DNA from: CAILUG01 sp903844415
Lineage (GTDB): Bacteria > Pseudomonadota > Gammaproteobacteria > Pseudomonadales > Pseudohongiellaceae
Direction of reading: 5' to 3'
NCBI GenBank assembly: GCA_947477655.1
Contig: CANJTS010000006.1
Span: 164,603-228,602 of the forward strand
DNA: 64,000 bases
Part shown: piece by piece, positions 17,743 to 27,595 of the stretch
Layout of the letters: every line of letters starts with the position of its first letter
Numbering within the stretch: position 1 is the first letter of the stretch
Notes under the pieces: model-generated
Told to the model about the DNA's origin: nothing
The model's input: the letters and a program-made list of their open reading frames with translations, nothing else
Databases searched by the model: none
Program-made: the position numbers and the translations under genes

Positions 17743-20727
17743 ATGATTGTAAAGCCTCGATTTACCAGTAAATTGCTCACCCTAACAGCGCTTGCGTTGA
17801 TCACATCTTGCCTAAACTCTTCGGTGTACGCGCAATCAGACGAAGGCAGTGTCTTTGGTCGTGCTACCGCAGGCGCCACAGTCACAGTGACCAGCCCAAC
17901 AACAGGGGTGACACGTACTACAACTGTCGATCCCAGCGGCGACTTTGTTATCACACGTCTTCCCCCCGGCCTTTATACCGTGACCGGAGATGGCAACACT
18001 GTGGAAGTTCTGGTAAAGATTGGTAGCGGTTCAAGCGTCAGCCTTGACCAATCAATTGAAGAGATATCAATTTTTGCTAGCCGCCAACGCTCGATTGACT
18101 TCTCGTCAACAGAATCCAACAGTGTGTTCACGCAAGAGATGGTGCAGCAACTGCCGGTACCGATGAATGTCAATGCTGTGGCAACACTGACCCCGACTGT
18201 ATTACGCGGTGATACAGGGCTGGGATCAGGCGACCTGCCCAGTTTTGCGGGCTCGTCTGTCGCAGAAAATGCTTACTACATCAACGGTTTTGACGTCACC
18301 AACATCCGCAACTTTCTGTCTTATGCAGATCTGCCGTTTGAGGCGATTGCGCAGCAACAGGTAAAAACGGGTGGCTACGGGGCAGAATATGGCCGTTCGC
18401 TGGGTGGTGTAGTCAGCTTGTCGACCAAACGTGGTACCAATGAGTGGACCGGTGGAATGTCGTTCTACACTATGCCGAATTCGTTGCGCGCTTCAGGCAA
18501 AAACGTGTTGAGCCGTGAGCCCGAAGAAGTTGGGGTTTACACCGTGTTTAGCAAAGACGACCAACGCGACATATCGACATTCAATATCAGAGGCGGCGGT
18601 GCCTTGATCAAAGACAAGTTGTTTATGTTCGCGCTCGTGCAGCGTGAAGAGAGTGAATTAGTAAATTTCGCGCAAAGTACAGCGACGGTTCAAACAAGCA
18701 ACACACCCACAGGGCTTATAAAACTTGACTGGAACATAGCTGACGGGCACCTGCTGGAGTTCACCAATATTTTCAACAAGCAAAAGATAGAGTTAACAGA
18801 CCATGTTAACGCCAAATCATTCAGCACGGAGCTCAATGGCGTAGGCAAAGATAGCTGGTTAATCACAGGCGGCACAGTATCGATTGCGAAATACACTGGC
18901 GCGTTTACAGACAACTTCACCGCGTCGGTATTGGTGGGCCAAGTGGAAGACTTGGTCGGTACCTTGTACGGTTCCCGCGTGCAGAACGCCACGTGTCCTG
19001 TGGTGCTAGACACCAACTTAGCTGAAATTGGCTGCTGGCAAGGACCTTTCCCGGGCGGCGGTGGACGACTTGCAGAGCCACCAGATTTTGACAAGCGCTT
19101 GGCGGCTCGTATCGATTTCGAATATCTCTACGGCGACCATAAGTTCCGTGCCGGGGTCGATGCCCAGGAATTTGAGTCATCAGAAGCCGGGGGCTCAAGC
19201 TATGCTACCGGCCATTACTATCGTTATTATGTAGTGCCAGCCTCAGGCACGATTAACGGCGTTGCTGGCTTTGTGCCGGGATCTCAATTTGTGCGAGATC
19301 GCAACTCTAACACCACCTCTGGTACCTACATGGTGGAGAATACGGCCTATTACGTGGAAGACAGTTGGCAAATCTTAGACCCTCTGCGTATTTACGGTGG
19401 TGTGCGTGCTGAGTCATTCAACAACAAGAACGGAGATAAAATCAGTTTCGTTGAACAGAAAAACATGATTGCACCCCGGCTTGGATTTTCTTACGAAATG
19501 GCATTGGACAATCCGACCAAACTCTACGGTAGCCTAGGGCGCTACTTCATTCCGGTAGCGTCAAATACCAACATCCGCATGACGCGCGGAGAGCTCTACG
19601 TTCAGAACTACCATCAGTTTGCGAGTCGTAATCCAACTACACAAGGCCCTGCCAGCCTTGGCCCGAAAATTGGCGTGTCGCAGGTGGTTAGTGATGGCAG
19701 CCTGCCCCTTCCCGCAACGGTTGCTGATACAAATCTGCAACCCATGAACCAAGATGAGCTTATTCTAGGGGTCCAACAAACGCTGGACACTGGCTGGACA
19801 TTAGGCGCGAAGGTCATGTATCGCTCGCTCAATGACGGTATGGATGATTTTTGTGGCCACGGTGCTTTCGAAAATTATGCTAAAGACAAAAAATACGAAA
19901 ACTTCGACAGTAGTTTACTGGCAAGCTGCATCCTCATGAACCCGGGCAACGATGTCAATCTGATGATGGACATCGATGGCAAAGGCAAGCTTGTGGCTCA
20001 AACTGTGCCGAGTAAGTATTTCGGCCTGTCGAAATACACCCGCACCTACCGGGCTGTAGAGTTTAGCTTTGAAAAGCCGTTCGATGGGCTTTGGGGTGTC
20101 GCCGGTTCGTATGTATATTCAGCCAGCAAAGGCACCGGAGAAGGCTATGTGTCGTCTACAATTAATCAGGACGATGCGGGTGTTACCCAGGACTTCGATT
20201 TTGGTTCACTCACCGATGGCGCCAGCGGTCGGCTGCCAAACGACCGGGAGCATGTGTTCAAGCTGTATGGAAATTATGCCCCGGTGGAATATCTGCAGCT
20301 TGGTTTCAACCTAACCGCCTTGTCAGGTCGACCCTTGAGTTGTATTGGTTTCGTGCCTCCCAAAGTGGCAGACTTTGCTGATGCTTCGAATTACAGCACG
20401 GCCTCTTCGTACTACTGTTTGGATAGTACCGGAACCAGTCGTCTCGGCCAGCGTGGCGAAGCCGGCAAAACGCCTACTACTTATACGCTGGATCTGCAGG
20501 CTCGGCATACCTTCGAGAACATGTTTGGAGGTGGCGGCCTGACTGTGCAGGCCGATATTTTCAATGTGCTCAATTCCCAAAAACCAGTCGAGTTGAGCGA
20601 AGTGCGAGATTTTAGTCGTGCTTCGTCCAATGCTGCAACGGGTAACCAGCTTAGCCAGAACTATGGACTCCCGATTGCATTCTTGTCGCCACGTGCGGTG
20701 CGGTTGTCGATGCGTTACGAGTTCTGA
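17743..20727 (+). CDS. TonB-dependent outer-membrane receptor with N-terminal regulatory-like domain
   Basis: The 994-residue protein has a signal peptide ending near SSVYAQ (about residue 30), a small carboxypeptidase-regulatory-like beta-sandwich (SVFGRATAGATVTV through PPGLYTV), a TonB plug (about 110-230) and a long beta-barrel ending RLSMRYEF with the usual terminal Phe. The start at 17743 follows GGAGTAGGTGAA. Such receptors import a bound substrate using TonB energy. It stands ahead of a decarboxylase-like protein and an ABC importer, so the substrate may be the compound handled by those genes; no siderophore gene is nearby. Confidence 0.9.
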   Translation: MIVKPRFTSKLLTLTALALITSCLNSSVYAQSDEGSVFGRATAGATVTVTSPTTGVTRTTTVDPSGDFVITRLPPGLYTVTGDGNTVEVLVKIGSGSSVSLDQSIEEISIFASRQRSIDFSSTESNSVFTQEMVQQLPVPMNVNAVATLTPTVLRGDTGLGSGDLPSFAGSSVAENAYYINGFDVTNIRNFLSYADLPFEAIAQQQVKTGGYGAEYGRSLGGVVSLSTKRGTNEWTGGMSFYTMPNSLRASGKNVLSREPEEVGVYTVFSKDDQRDISTFNIRGGGALIKDKLFMFALVQREESELVNFAQSTATVQTSNTPTGLIKLDWNIADGHLLEFTNIFNKQKIELTDHVNAKSFSTELNGVGKDSWLITGGTVSIAKYTGAFTDNFTASVLVGQVEDLVGTLYGSRVQNATCPVVLDTNLAEIGCWQGPFPGGGGRLAEPPDFDKRLAARIDFEYLYGDHKFRAGVDAQEFESSEAGGSSYATGHYYRYYVVPASGTINGVAGFVPGSQFVRDRNSNTTSGTYMVENTAYYVEDSWQILDPLRIYGGVRAESFNNKNGDKISFVEQKNMIAPRLGFSYEMALDNPTKLYGSLGRYFIPVASNTNIRMTRGELYVQNYHQFASRNPTTQGPASLGPKIGVSQVVSDGSLPLPATVADTNLQPMNQDELILGVQQTLDTGWTLGAKVMYRSLNDGMDDFCGHGAFENYAKDKKYENFDSSLLASCILMNPGNDVNLMMDIDGKGKLVAQTVPSKYFGLSKYTRTYRAVEFSFEKPFDGLWGVAGSYVYSASKGTGEGYVSSTINQDDAGVTQDFDFGSLTDGASGRLPNDREHVFKLYGNYAPVEYLQLGFNLTALSGRPLSCIGFVPPKVADFADASNYSTASSYYCLDSTGTSRLGQRGEAGKTPTTYTLDLQARHTFENMFGGGGLTVQADIFNVLNSQKPVELSEVRDFSRASSNAATGNQLSQNYGLPIAFLSPRAVRLSMRYEF

Positions 20728-20753
20728 TAAAAGCCAAGAGGCTGTTGAAAGAG

Positions 20754-20777
20754 GGGCGCTGCGGCGCCCTTTTTTTT
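20754..20777 (+). terminator. Rho-independent terminator after the TonB receptor
   Basis: GGGCGC, a 4-base loop and GCGCCC form a perfect 6-bp GC hairpin followed by eight T residues. This separates the receptor transcript from the downstream gene. Confidence 0.85.
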
Positions 20778-20908
20778 GCTGTCGACAATATTCTGGAATA
20801 AGATTAAGTGAGATCCGTGTCAATTTTATGCGTAAGTTTGTAGTAAATCCGGTAGTCTGATAAGCGCATGCTTATAATTTCATATAACAATATATAAAGA
20901 GGTGAAAG

Positions 20909-21610
20909 ATGCTCGGTACAAAATTATATAGTTCATTGCTGGCATTAACATTGTTTGGCTTTAGTGCACAAGCGGTCAATGCTCAAGCACCACAGGATAC
21001 TCCCCTGGCTGCGCCCCTAGCAGCGGATCATGACCCGCAGACTCGTTCGCGGATCCCAGAAATAAAACGCAGTGATATGAAAGTCGAAGACCAAGCAATT
21101 TATGACAAAGTGGCTGGGCTCAATCGCACCACCCCCTTGATGGGGCCACAGGGCGTTTCCCTGCACATGCCAAAAGTCGCGCAGGCGATGGACATTCTCA
21201 ACCAGTATTTGCGTTACGACAGCATCATTGGCCGCCGTTATATTGAAACATCCATACTGGTCGCGGCGCGCGAATTTGATCAACAATACGAATGGACAGC
21301 CCATGAACCCACAGCGCTAAAAGAAGGTGCCCCGCAAGCCGTAGTGGATGCCATAAAATTTGATCGAGATATTGCTGGGCTAGAAGCCAAAGACAGTTTG
21401 ATTATTCGCTATGGCCGCGAATTACTGCGCGATCATCATGTGAGTTCAGCGACCTATGCCGAGGCCGTATCTTTGTTCACGCAGCAAGGAGCCTTAGAAA
21501 TAGCGGCTGTTATGGGGGATTATGTGTTGGCAGCAATTTTATTGACGGCGATAGATCAACATTTACCTGCCACCACAACACCCTTGCTGCCTGACGCGGG
21601 TGGTGAATAA
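20909..21610 (+). CDS. Exported carboxymuconolactone-decarboxylase-family protein
   Basis: The 233-residue protein has a clear signal peptide (LYSSLLALTLFGFSAQAVNAQA, here given as residues 5-26), so it should be periplasmic, and an alpha-helical CMD/AhpD-like domain around residues 60-200 with the EWTAHEPTALKEG segment. There is no CxxC, so it is not a thiol peroxidase of the AhpD type. CMD-fold proteins act on lactone or peroxide substrates, but an exported one has no obvious known reaction. It lies between the TonB receptor and the Liv-type importer. Confidence 0.75.
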   Translation: MLGTKLYSSLLALTLFGFSAQAVNAQAPQDTPLAAPLAADHDPQTRSRIPEIKRSDMKVEDQAIYDKVAGLNRTTPLMGPQGVSLHMPKVAQAMDILNQYLRYDSIIGRRYIETSILVAAREFDQQYEWTAHEPTALKEGAPQAVVDAIKFDRDIAGLEAKDSLIIRYGRELLRDHHVSSATYAEAVSLFTQQGALEIAAVMGDYVLAAILLTAIDQHLPATTTPLLPDAGGE

Positions 21611-21655
21611 ACAATTTATGAGCGGCTAGTCTCATAACGTTAGTACGCCTGTAAT

Positions 21656-21688
21656 TGTTGCTGTTTTGCACAGCAATATTTATTTTTT
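21656..21688 (+). terminator. Probable terminator after the exported CMD-like gene
   Basis: TTGCTG, a 7-base loop and CAGCAA form a hairpin followed by a T-rich tract (TATTTATTTTTT). It lies about 47 bases past the stop codon. Confidence 0.5.
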
Positions 21689-21894
21689 AAATAGCAGGAA
21701 CAGATGCCGCATATTTTATTTGCAGCACTTCTGTGGCGACCAGTAAAAGAAGGTCATCATCGCCAGTGCCGGGGCTATGAGTAATCGTATAACTAGAAGA
21801 GTAAATTTCAAACACAGACACTACCCCACCACCAACTTACTGTGCTTAACTTGCGGCCATTGTTTTCTCATTCTAAAAATAATAGTCCCTCCTA

Positions 21895-22854
21895 ATGGAC
21901 GTAGTTCAATACATCGAAAATTTTCTCCAGTCGTTCGCCGCCGGCATTCTCACGGGTGTTATCTATGGCTTGATGTGTGTGGGTCTTACCGTGATTTTCG
22001 GAGTGATGCGGGTGATCAACTTTGCCCAAGGTGAATTCATGATGCTGGGCATGTATTTCACTTATTTTATGTTTAGTTGGTTGGGCGGTTATCCATTTTT
22101 TGATGGGCTGTATTTCCCCTTTGTGTTGGCCTTGCTCGCGGGTCCGGTGCTGTTTGGTGTGGGAAATTTAGTCCATAGGGGTTTGTTGCAAAAAGTCACC
22201 GGTCAGAATGCGAGCCGGCTAGAAGGCGGTGGGCATTATGCACAACTGGTGCTCACCTTTGGTCTTGCGCTAGTGCTGCAAAATGGCGGGCTGTGGCTGT
22301 TTGGCTCTACGTTGGTGTCGGTGCCGTCTGAGCTGTCTTACAGCGCCTGGGAAATGGGGCCGCTGTATCAAGACAGAATTATTATTTTTATCAATCAAAA
22401 CCAATCCATTGCCGCACTGCTGGCGCTGGCTGTGGTGTTGGTATTTGCACGTTATATGGCGCGGTCAAGATTAGGTAAATCTTTGCGCGCGGCGGCAGAT
22501 AATCCAGAGGCTGCGGTTTATATGGGCATTGATGTAAGCCGTGCACATCGCATTGCTTTTGGGTTTGGGGTGGGCATAACCGCCATTGGTGGCGGACTCT
22601 TGGCATCGAACGCGCCGTTTCAACCTTATATCGGTACCGACTATGTCATTATCATGTATGCCGGCGTTGTAATGGGTGGGCTGGGCAGTATAAGGGGCGC
22701 ATTTTTGGGCGGCTTGAGTATTGGTATCTTGCAACAAGTGTCGGCGTCTTTTCTCCCTAATCAATTACAAAACACCATGATATTTACCTGTTTTCTGCTG
22801 ACCATATTGTTGCGACCACAAGGTTTGTTTGGTCTGCGCGAAAGGGTGGCATGA
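21895..22854 (+). CDS. Branched-chain-amino-acid-type ABC permease, LivH family
   Basis: LivH-type permease forming half of the membrane channel of a HAAT-family importer. The 319-residue protein has about eight to nine membrane helices, the family opening GVIYGLMCVGLTVIFGVMRVINFAQGE (spanning residues 20-46) and the ABC-contact region with AADNPEAAVYMGI. Its stop overlaps the next start (ATGA), so the two permeases are translationally coupled. The substrate need not be an amino acid: HAAT importers also carry amides, urea and aromatic acids. Confidence 0.92.
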   Translation: MDVVQYIENFLQSFAAGILTGVIYGLMCVGLTVIFGVMRVINFAQGEFMMLGMYFTYFMFSWLGGYPFFDGLYFPFVLALLAGPVLFGVGNLVHRGLLQKVTGQNASRLEGGGHYAQLVLTFGLALVLQNGGLWLFGSTLVSVPSELSYSAWEMGPLYQDRIIIFINQNQSIAALLALAVVLVFARYMARSRLGKSLRAAADNPEAAVYMGIDVSRAHRIAFGFGVGITAIGGGLLASNAPFQPYIGTDYVIIMYAGVVMGGLGSIRGAFLGGLSIGILQQVSASFLPNQLQNTMIFTCFLLTILLRPQGLFGLRERVA

Positions 22855-24623
22855 TGATTTTAAAACGAGATCTGTTACATATCATGCTGTTTTGTGTTGG
22901 CTACGCAGCGTTGGCAGCGCTAGTCGGCAATTCGTATTATTTGTTAATCATGACTCTGGTGCCGGTGTGGGCGGTGATGGGTTTGTCGTGGAATCTCTTC
23001 AGTGGGTACAGCGGTTTGGTGTCGTTTGGCCACGCCGCATTTTTCGGTGTTGGTGCATACACCGTAGCACTCACCCTCCAAATTTGGCAGCTCAGTCCCT
23101 GGTACAGCTTAGTGCTGGCAGGATTACTCGGCGGTTTTGGTGGCTTGTTGGTTGGCCTGCCCACGTTCCGTTTGCGTGGGCACTATTTTGCGCTGGCCAT
23201 GTTGGCCTATCCGCTGGTGATGCTCTATATTTTTGAATGGCTCGGTTATCAGGAAGTGGCTTTAATGATGATGCGCGAACGGCCCTTTGCCTTCATGCAA
23301 TTTGAAAATCCACAGGTGTATGTTTATTTGGCCGTGGTGTTGCTTGCACTGGCGCTAGTTGTTACCGCAATACTGGCACGCTCTCGTTTTGGTATGTCGC
23401 TGCTGGCTATTAAGCAAAATGAAGAAGCCGCTGAAGCCGCTGGCATCGACACCCGGTATTGGAAACTGCTTGCACTTTGCATCAGCGCAGCGATGGCCGG
23501 CACGGTGGGCGGGTTTTATGCGGTAGTGCTGCTGGTGGTGACTCCGTTCGCAGTGTTTGGCATGTTGGTGTCGGCGCAAGCGCTGGTCATTGCCATGTTT
23601 GGTGGCGCTGGCACTTTATGGGGGCCAGTGCTGGGGGCGGTTATTCTGGTACCACTGAGCGAAATATTACACGCGTACTACGGGGCAAAAGTTCCTGGAA
23701 TTCAGGGCGTAATCTATGGCTTTGCGGTTATTGCGGTAATTATCTACGCACCAGATGGCCTGATCTGGAAATTGCGGGCTTTTTTTGGAGCGCGGCAAAC
23801 ACCACTGCCTGCCTCGAGTGTTGCCGGCTTGCATACCAAGGGCAGTGCATCTTTGCTCGCGTGTGGTGTAGAGGCGAATGCAGCTGAATTTATTTTGGAA
23901 GTAAAACAACTGCAAAAATCATTTGGTGGCCTACAGGCGATTGACAACCTTTCGTTTAACGTTAAACGCGGCGAATTACTCGGCATTATCGGGCCGAACG
24001 GTGCTGGTAAAACCACCTTGTTTAATTTGCTCAATGGGTTTGTCCAGCCCGACAGCGGCAGCATCGAGTTTGAAGGTGCTTCTTTGCTAAAACTTAAACC
24101 CAACAAAATTTGTCGCCGTGGCATTGCGCGCACCTTTCAAGTGGCCAAACCGTTCCCGCGTCTTTCGCTGTTCGACAATGTGGTTATTGGTGCCTATGGT
24201 GCCAGCCACAATAATAACCAGGCTTGCATGCTGGCTGGTGCCGCCTTGCAGCTGGTGGGTTTGCAAGACAGTGCCCACAATTTGCCAGCCCAGCTCAGCA
24301 ACCGTGAGTTGCGGTTGATGGAACTGGCGCGAGCGCTGGCGGCAAATCCTAAGTTGATTCTGGTGGATGAAATTTTCGCCGGGCTCGACCCCGAATCTGT
24401 GCAAGTGGTAGAACAGGTGCTGCGCAAAGTCACGGCACTCGGCATTACGGTGGTAATCATCGAACACAGTATGAAAACCATGGTGCAGTTGGTCGCACGT
24501 TTTGTTGTGCTTGATCACGGTGCACTGCTGGCCACAGGTATTCCACAAGACATCGTGCGTAATCCCAAGGTTATCGAAGCGTATCTCGGCAAGAAGTGGT
24601 TGGCTCATGCTCAAGCTCACTAA
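22851..24623 (+). CDS. Fused ABC permease-ATPase, LivM-LivG
   Basis: The 590-residue protein joins a LivM permease (about 1-315, with the HAAFFGVGAY and AIKQNEEAAEAAGI segments) to a LivG ATPase (about 346-590) through a 30-residue linker. The ATPase has Walker A GPNGAGKTT at 381-389, a His-loop near IIEHSM and Walker B LILVDEIFAG. The signature motif is degenerate: LSNRE at 482-486 replaces a glycine-containing LSxGQ-type sequence. A LivM-LivG fusion occurs in some proteobacteria. It overlaps livH by 4 bases and the LivF-like gene by 17. Confidence 0.9.
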   Translation: MMILKRDLLHIMLFCVGYAALAALVGNSYYLLIMTLVPVWAVMGLSWNLFSGYSGLVSFGHAAFFGVGAYTVALTLQIWQLSPWYSLVLAGLLGGFGGLLVGLPTFRLRGHYFALAMLAYPLVMLYIFEWLGYQEVALMMMRERPFAFMQFENPQVYVYLAVVLLALALVVTAILARSRFGMSLLAIKQNEEAAEAAGIDTRYWKLLALCISAAMAGTVGGFYAVVLLVVTPFAVFGMLVSAQALVIAMFGGAGTLWGPVLGAVILVPLSEILHAYYGAKVPGIQGVIYGFAVIAVIIYAPDGLIWKLRAFFGARQTPLPASSVAGLHTKGSASLLACGVEANAAEFILEVKQLQKSFGGLQAIDNLSFNVKRGELLGIIGPNGAGKTTLFNLLNGFVQPDSGSIEFEGASLLKLKPNKICRRGIARTFQVAKPFPRLSLFDNVVIGAYGASHNNNQACMLAGAALQLVGLQDSAHNLPAQLSNRELRLMELARALAANPKLILVDEIFAGLDPESVQVVEQVLRKVTALGITVVIIEHSMKTMVQLVARFVVLDHGALLATGIPQDIVRNPKVIEAYLGKKWLAHAQAH

Positions 24624-25314
24624 TCTTTATGCCGGTTATGGCGCTGTGGACGTGCTGAAAGATGTCAGCATTGAAGTAAATGAAGGCGAATTTGTCGCCA
24701 TTGTTGGCCCCAATGGCGCAGGTAAAACTACCCTTTTTAAAGCCATTTCCGGCTTGGTAACACCGTCGCGCGGCAACGTATATTTTGCCGAACATAATTT
24801 ACTCAAGGTCAGCCCGCACCAGCGTGCGCATTTGGGTATTGCCCATGTGCCGGAAGGCCGTCAGGTATTTCCTTCGCTCACCATCCTCGAAAATCTGGCT
24901 TTGGGGGCTAGCACTGCCAGCGGGCAGCGCGACTGGAACGACAATCTGGAAAAAATCTTCAGCTGGTTTCCGGTTTTAAAAATACGCCAACATCAAAGAG
25001 CTGGTTCTTTGTCTGGGGGTGAACAACAAATGCTCGCTATTGGACGCGGCATCGCCGCGAGTCCGCGCTTACTGCTACTCGACGAACCCTCGATGGGACT
25101 GTCGCCCCTGATTGCCGACGAAATAAGCGAACGCTTGGTCGAGATCCACCGCAGCTCTAAACTCAGTGTGTTATTGGTAGAACAGCGCGTGGCCGAAGCC
25201 TTGCATTACGCCAATCGCGGTTATGTGCTTGAAACCGGCAGAGTTGTGCTTAGCGGCAGCCAAGCCAGCTTGCAGCAGGATGACAGGATTCGGCAGGTGT
25301 ATCTGGGCATGTAA
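24607..25314 (+). CDS. ABC transporter ATPase, LivF family
   Basis: Second ATPase of the HAAT importer. The 235-residue product has Walker A GPNGAGKTT, the LivF-typical VPEGRQVFPSLT, a canonical signature LSGGEQQM and Walker B LLLLDEPSMGL. The start at 24607 (MLKLTNLYAGYGAV) matches LivF N termini and overlaps the fused LivM-LivG gene by 17 bases. With an intact signature here and a degenerate one in the fused LivG, the two nucleotide sites are probably unequal. Confidence 0.93.
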   Translation: MLKLTNLYAGYGAVDVLKDVSIEVNEGEFVAIVGPNGAGKTTLFKAISGLVTPSRGNVYFAEHNLLKVSPHQRAHLGIAHVPEGRQVFPSLTILENLALGASTASGQRDWNDNLEKIFSWFPVLKIRQHQRAGSLSGGEQQMLAIGRGIAASPRLLLLDEPSMGLSPLIADEISERLVEIHRSSKLSVLLVEQRVAEALHYANRGYVLETGRVVLSGSQASLQQDDRIRQVYLGM

Positions 25315-25322
25315 TGTAAATC

Positions 25323-25357
25323 CGGCTGCTCAGCACAAGGTTATTGAGTAGCCGTTT
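25323..25357 (+). terminator. Possible terminator after the LivF-like gene
   Basis: CGGCTGCTCA and TGAGTAGCCG pair with one mismatch around a 12-base loop and are followed by TTTGTC. The T-run is poor, so it may be partial or only a processing hairpin before the binding-protein gene. Confidence 0.4.
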
Positions 25358-25475
25358 GTCATTCCAAAAAGGGACATCCTTTTTTGGCATGTCTTGATAG
25401 CCCGTCTTGACAGAGCATGGCTTGCGTTCAATCATGGCCCCTATCCACACTAGGTCTGAGCACACAGGAATTTCC

Positions 25476-26723
25476 ATGCGTTTGCCCCTTTGCTTTTTTA
25501 TGACTGCCCGTTCATTTGTGTTAAGCCTTGGCTTGCTCACCGCTTTTGTTTATATCCCCGCGTTCGCCCAACCCGCTGCTGTAAAAGTTGGCTTGATTGT
25601 GCCTTTATCGGGCCCATGGGCACGGCAAGGACAAGTGATGCGGCAAGGGGCCGAGCTGGCCATCAAACATATCAACACACAAGGTGGTATTGCTGCGTTG
25701 GGCGGTGCTCCCATGGAGCTGCTAGTGTTCGATGCGGGCGACTCTGTGGAGCGCGCCAAAAACGCGGCGCAACGTATGGTTGCTGACGAACCGGATTTAG
25801 TGGGTGCTGCAGGTGCCTACTTGAGTTCCTTTACCTTGGCAGTAACGGAAGTCACCGAGCGGGCAAGTTTGTCGATGTTAACGCTGTCGTATTCTGATTT
25901 GCTTACAACGCGCGGTTTCTATTATGTATTTCAGACCTCGGCGTCGGGTGCTTATCAGTCGACTAATGCTTTGCCCATTTTGCTCGACATTGCCACAGCC
26001 GCTTCCGGCGCCAGGCCCAAGACCATTGCAATTGTGATGGATAATACGGCAGCGTCGGTGGCGTTTGTCGCTCCCATCAAAGAAGGCAGTGCCCTCAAAG
26101 ACAACAACCTCGAACTGGTAGTTGATGAGGTGTTCACGCCGCCCCTGGCTAACGCAACGTCCCTGATCCAACGGGTACGCGCCGCCCGCCCTGATTTATT
26201 ACTGCTGTTGCCTACAACAGTGTCCGATTCTAAATTGCTGCTCGAAAAAATGAATGAATTCGGGCTTGGACGCGGCAAACTTCCCACTGTTTCCAATGGC
26301 AGTGCGATGGGTGATCCGGATCTGCTGCAGAACATGCCGGCGGCCTTGCTTGAAGGAGTAATGTCGGTGGTGGGTAACTGGAGTTTGCGTGGTCAAGAAG
26401 GGATTATTGAAGAATACAAGAACATCTCGGGCGAACCTTGGATGACGCAGAACGCGCTGAGCGAATACGGCCATATGTGGCTACTCAAAGAAGCGCTGGA
26501 GCTGGCCGGCGTTGCCGACAAAAAGGCCGTGGCAGAAGCCTTGCACAAGATGGATATCAGTAATGGAGCGGCCAGTTATTTTCCGGGCAACCGCGTACGC
26601 TTTGCCGCCGATGGCAAGCGTATCGATGCGCAATTGCTGGTGATTCAATGGCAAAATGGGGTGCCGGTCAGTGTTTATCCAGACGCTACCGCCATGCAAA
26701 AAATCAAGTGGCCAGCACCCTGA
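25476..26723 (+). CDS. Periplasmic substrate-binding protein of the HAAT importer
   Basis: The 415-residue protein has a signal peptide ending near AFAQP (about residue 32) and a type I periplasmic binding fold beginning KVGLIVPLSGPWARQGQ, the usual entry of LivK-like and amide-binding proteins. Two lobes follow (about 35-160/290-370 and 160-290). The ATG at 25476 is preceded by CACAGGAA. It probably captures the substrate for the permeases and ATPases just upstream. The ligand cannot be named from sequence. Confidence 0.9.
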   Translation: MRLPLCFFMTARSFVLSLGLLTAFVYIPAFAQPAAVKVGLIVPLSGPWARQGQVMRQGAELAIKHINTQGGIAALGGAPMELLVFDAGDSVERAKNAAQRMVADEPDLVGAAGAYLSSFTLAVTEVTERASLSMLTLSYSDLLTTRGFYYVFQTSASGAYQSTNALPILLDIATAASGARPKTIAIVMDNTAASVAFVAPIKEGSALKDNNLELVVDEVFTPPLANATSLIQRVRAARPDLLLLLPTTVSDSKLLLEKMNEFGLGRGKLPTVSNGSAMGDPDLLQNMPAALLEGVMSVVGNWSLRGQEGIIEEYKNISGEPWMTQNALSEYGHMWLLKEALELAGVADKKAVAEALHKMDISNGAASYFPGNRVRFAADGKRIDAQLLVIQWQNGVPVSVYPDATAMQKIKWPAP

Positions 26724-26746
26724 TCCAACAACCCAAGAAGTGCTGA

Positions 26747-27517
26747 TCAGCCCGCATACCAACCCCCGTCCACACTTTCACAAGCACCTGTCACAAAGCG
26801 GGCAGCATCTGACGCCAGATAAAGGGCAACAGTTGCGACTTCTTCAGGTGTTCCCATACGTCCCATCGGCTGGCTTGCGTCCATAGCAGCGCGAATCGCT
26901 TCCGGGTCGGGGTATTCGTTGATGCGATCCATCATAAACTTGGTAGTGATACGGCCAGGGCAGATGCAATTGACGCGGATATTGTGTTTTGCGTGATCCA
27001 TTGCCATTGCCTTGGTCATCCCAACGATGGCAAATTTAGTCATGCAATACGCGAAACGATCCGGCACGCCAATCAGTCCACAAATACTGGCCATGTTCAC
27101 AATCACGCCGGCCTTGCGCAGCATGAAATGTGGCATTACTGCGCTGCTCATGTTGTAAGTGCCTTTTACGTTGGTTTGGTACAGGCGATCGAAGTCTTGT
27201 GGGGTGGTTTCGTTAATGGTACCGACTTTACCAACGCCGGCGTTGTTGACCAGTATGTCTATATGAGCTTGTGCCTCTACCGTGGCGACCATAGCATCTA
27301 CACTGGAACGGTCGGCAATATCGCAGTGATGTAGCACAATCGACTGCCAAAATGCAGAATTTGCATGGGTATTACGAGCGCCCTCAAGATCAATATCGCC
27401 CACATGCACCGTGGCTCCCACGGCTGCAAATAACTCGACAATTGCAGCCCCAATACCGGAACCACCGCCTGTTACCACTACGGTTTTATTTTGTAGATTA
27501 AATGGATTTGGTGTCAT
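26747..27517 (-). CDS. SDR-family NAD-dependent oxidoreductase
   Basis: The 256-residue classical short-chain dehydrogenase has the cofactor motif GGGSGIG, an Asp after strand 2 (GDIDLEGA) that favours NAD over NADP, NNAGVG, a catalytic Ser in VNMASICG, and YCMTK with the catalytic Tyr and Lys. It converges on the binding-protein gene and diverges from the cytosolic CMD gene, so it shares a 78-base control region with the latter. The alcohol substrate is unknown. Confidence 0.9.
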   Translation of the reverse strand: MTPNPFNLQNKTVVVTGGGSGIGAAIVELFAAVGATVHVGDIDLEGARNTHANSAFWQSIVLHHCDIADRSSVDAMVATVEAQAHIDILVNNAGVGKVGTINETTPQDFDRLYQTNVKGTYNMSSAVMPHFMLRKAGVIVNMASICGLIGVPDRFAYCMTKFAIVGMTKAMAMDHAKHNIRVNCICPGRITTKFMMDRINEYPDPEAIRAAMDASQPMGRMGTPEEVATVALYLASDAARFVTGACESVDGGWYAG

Positions 27518-27595
27518 GGTCGGAGGCCTTTTTCCACGGTATGATACGGGCTCACACCGTTTATGTTTATTTTCAATTTGAGGAGAATCCTAAAG

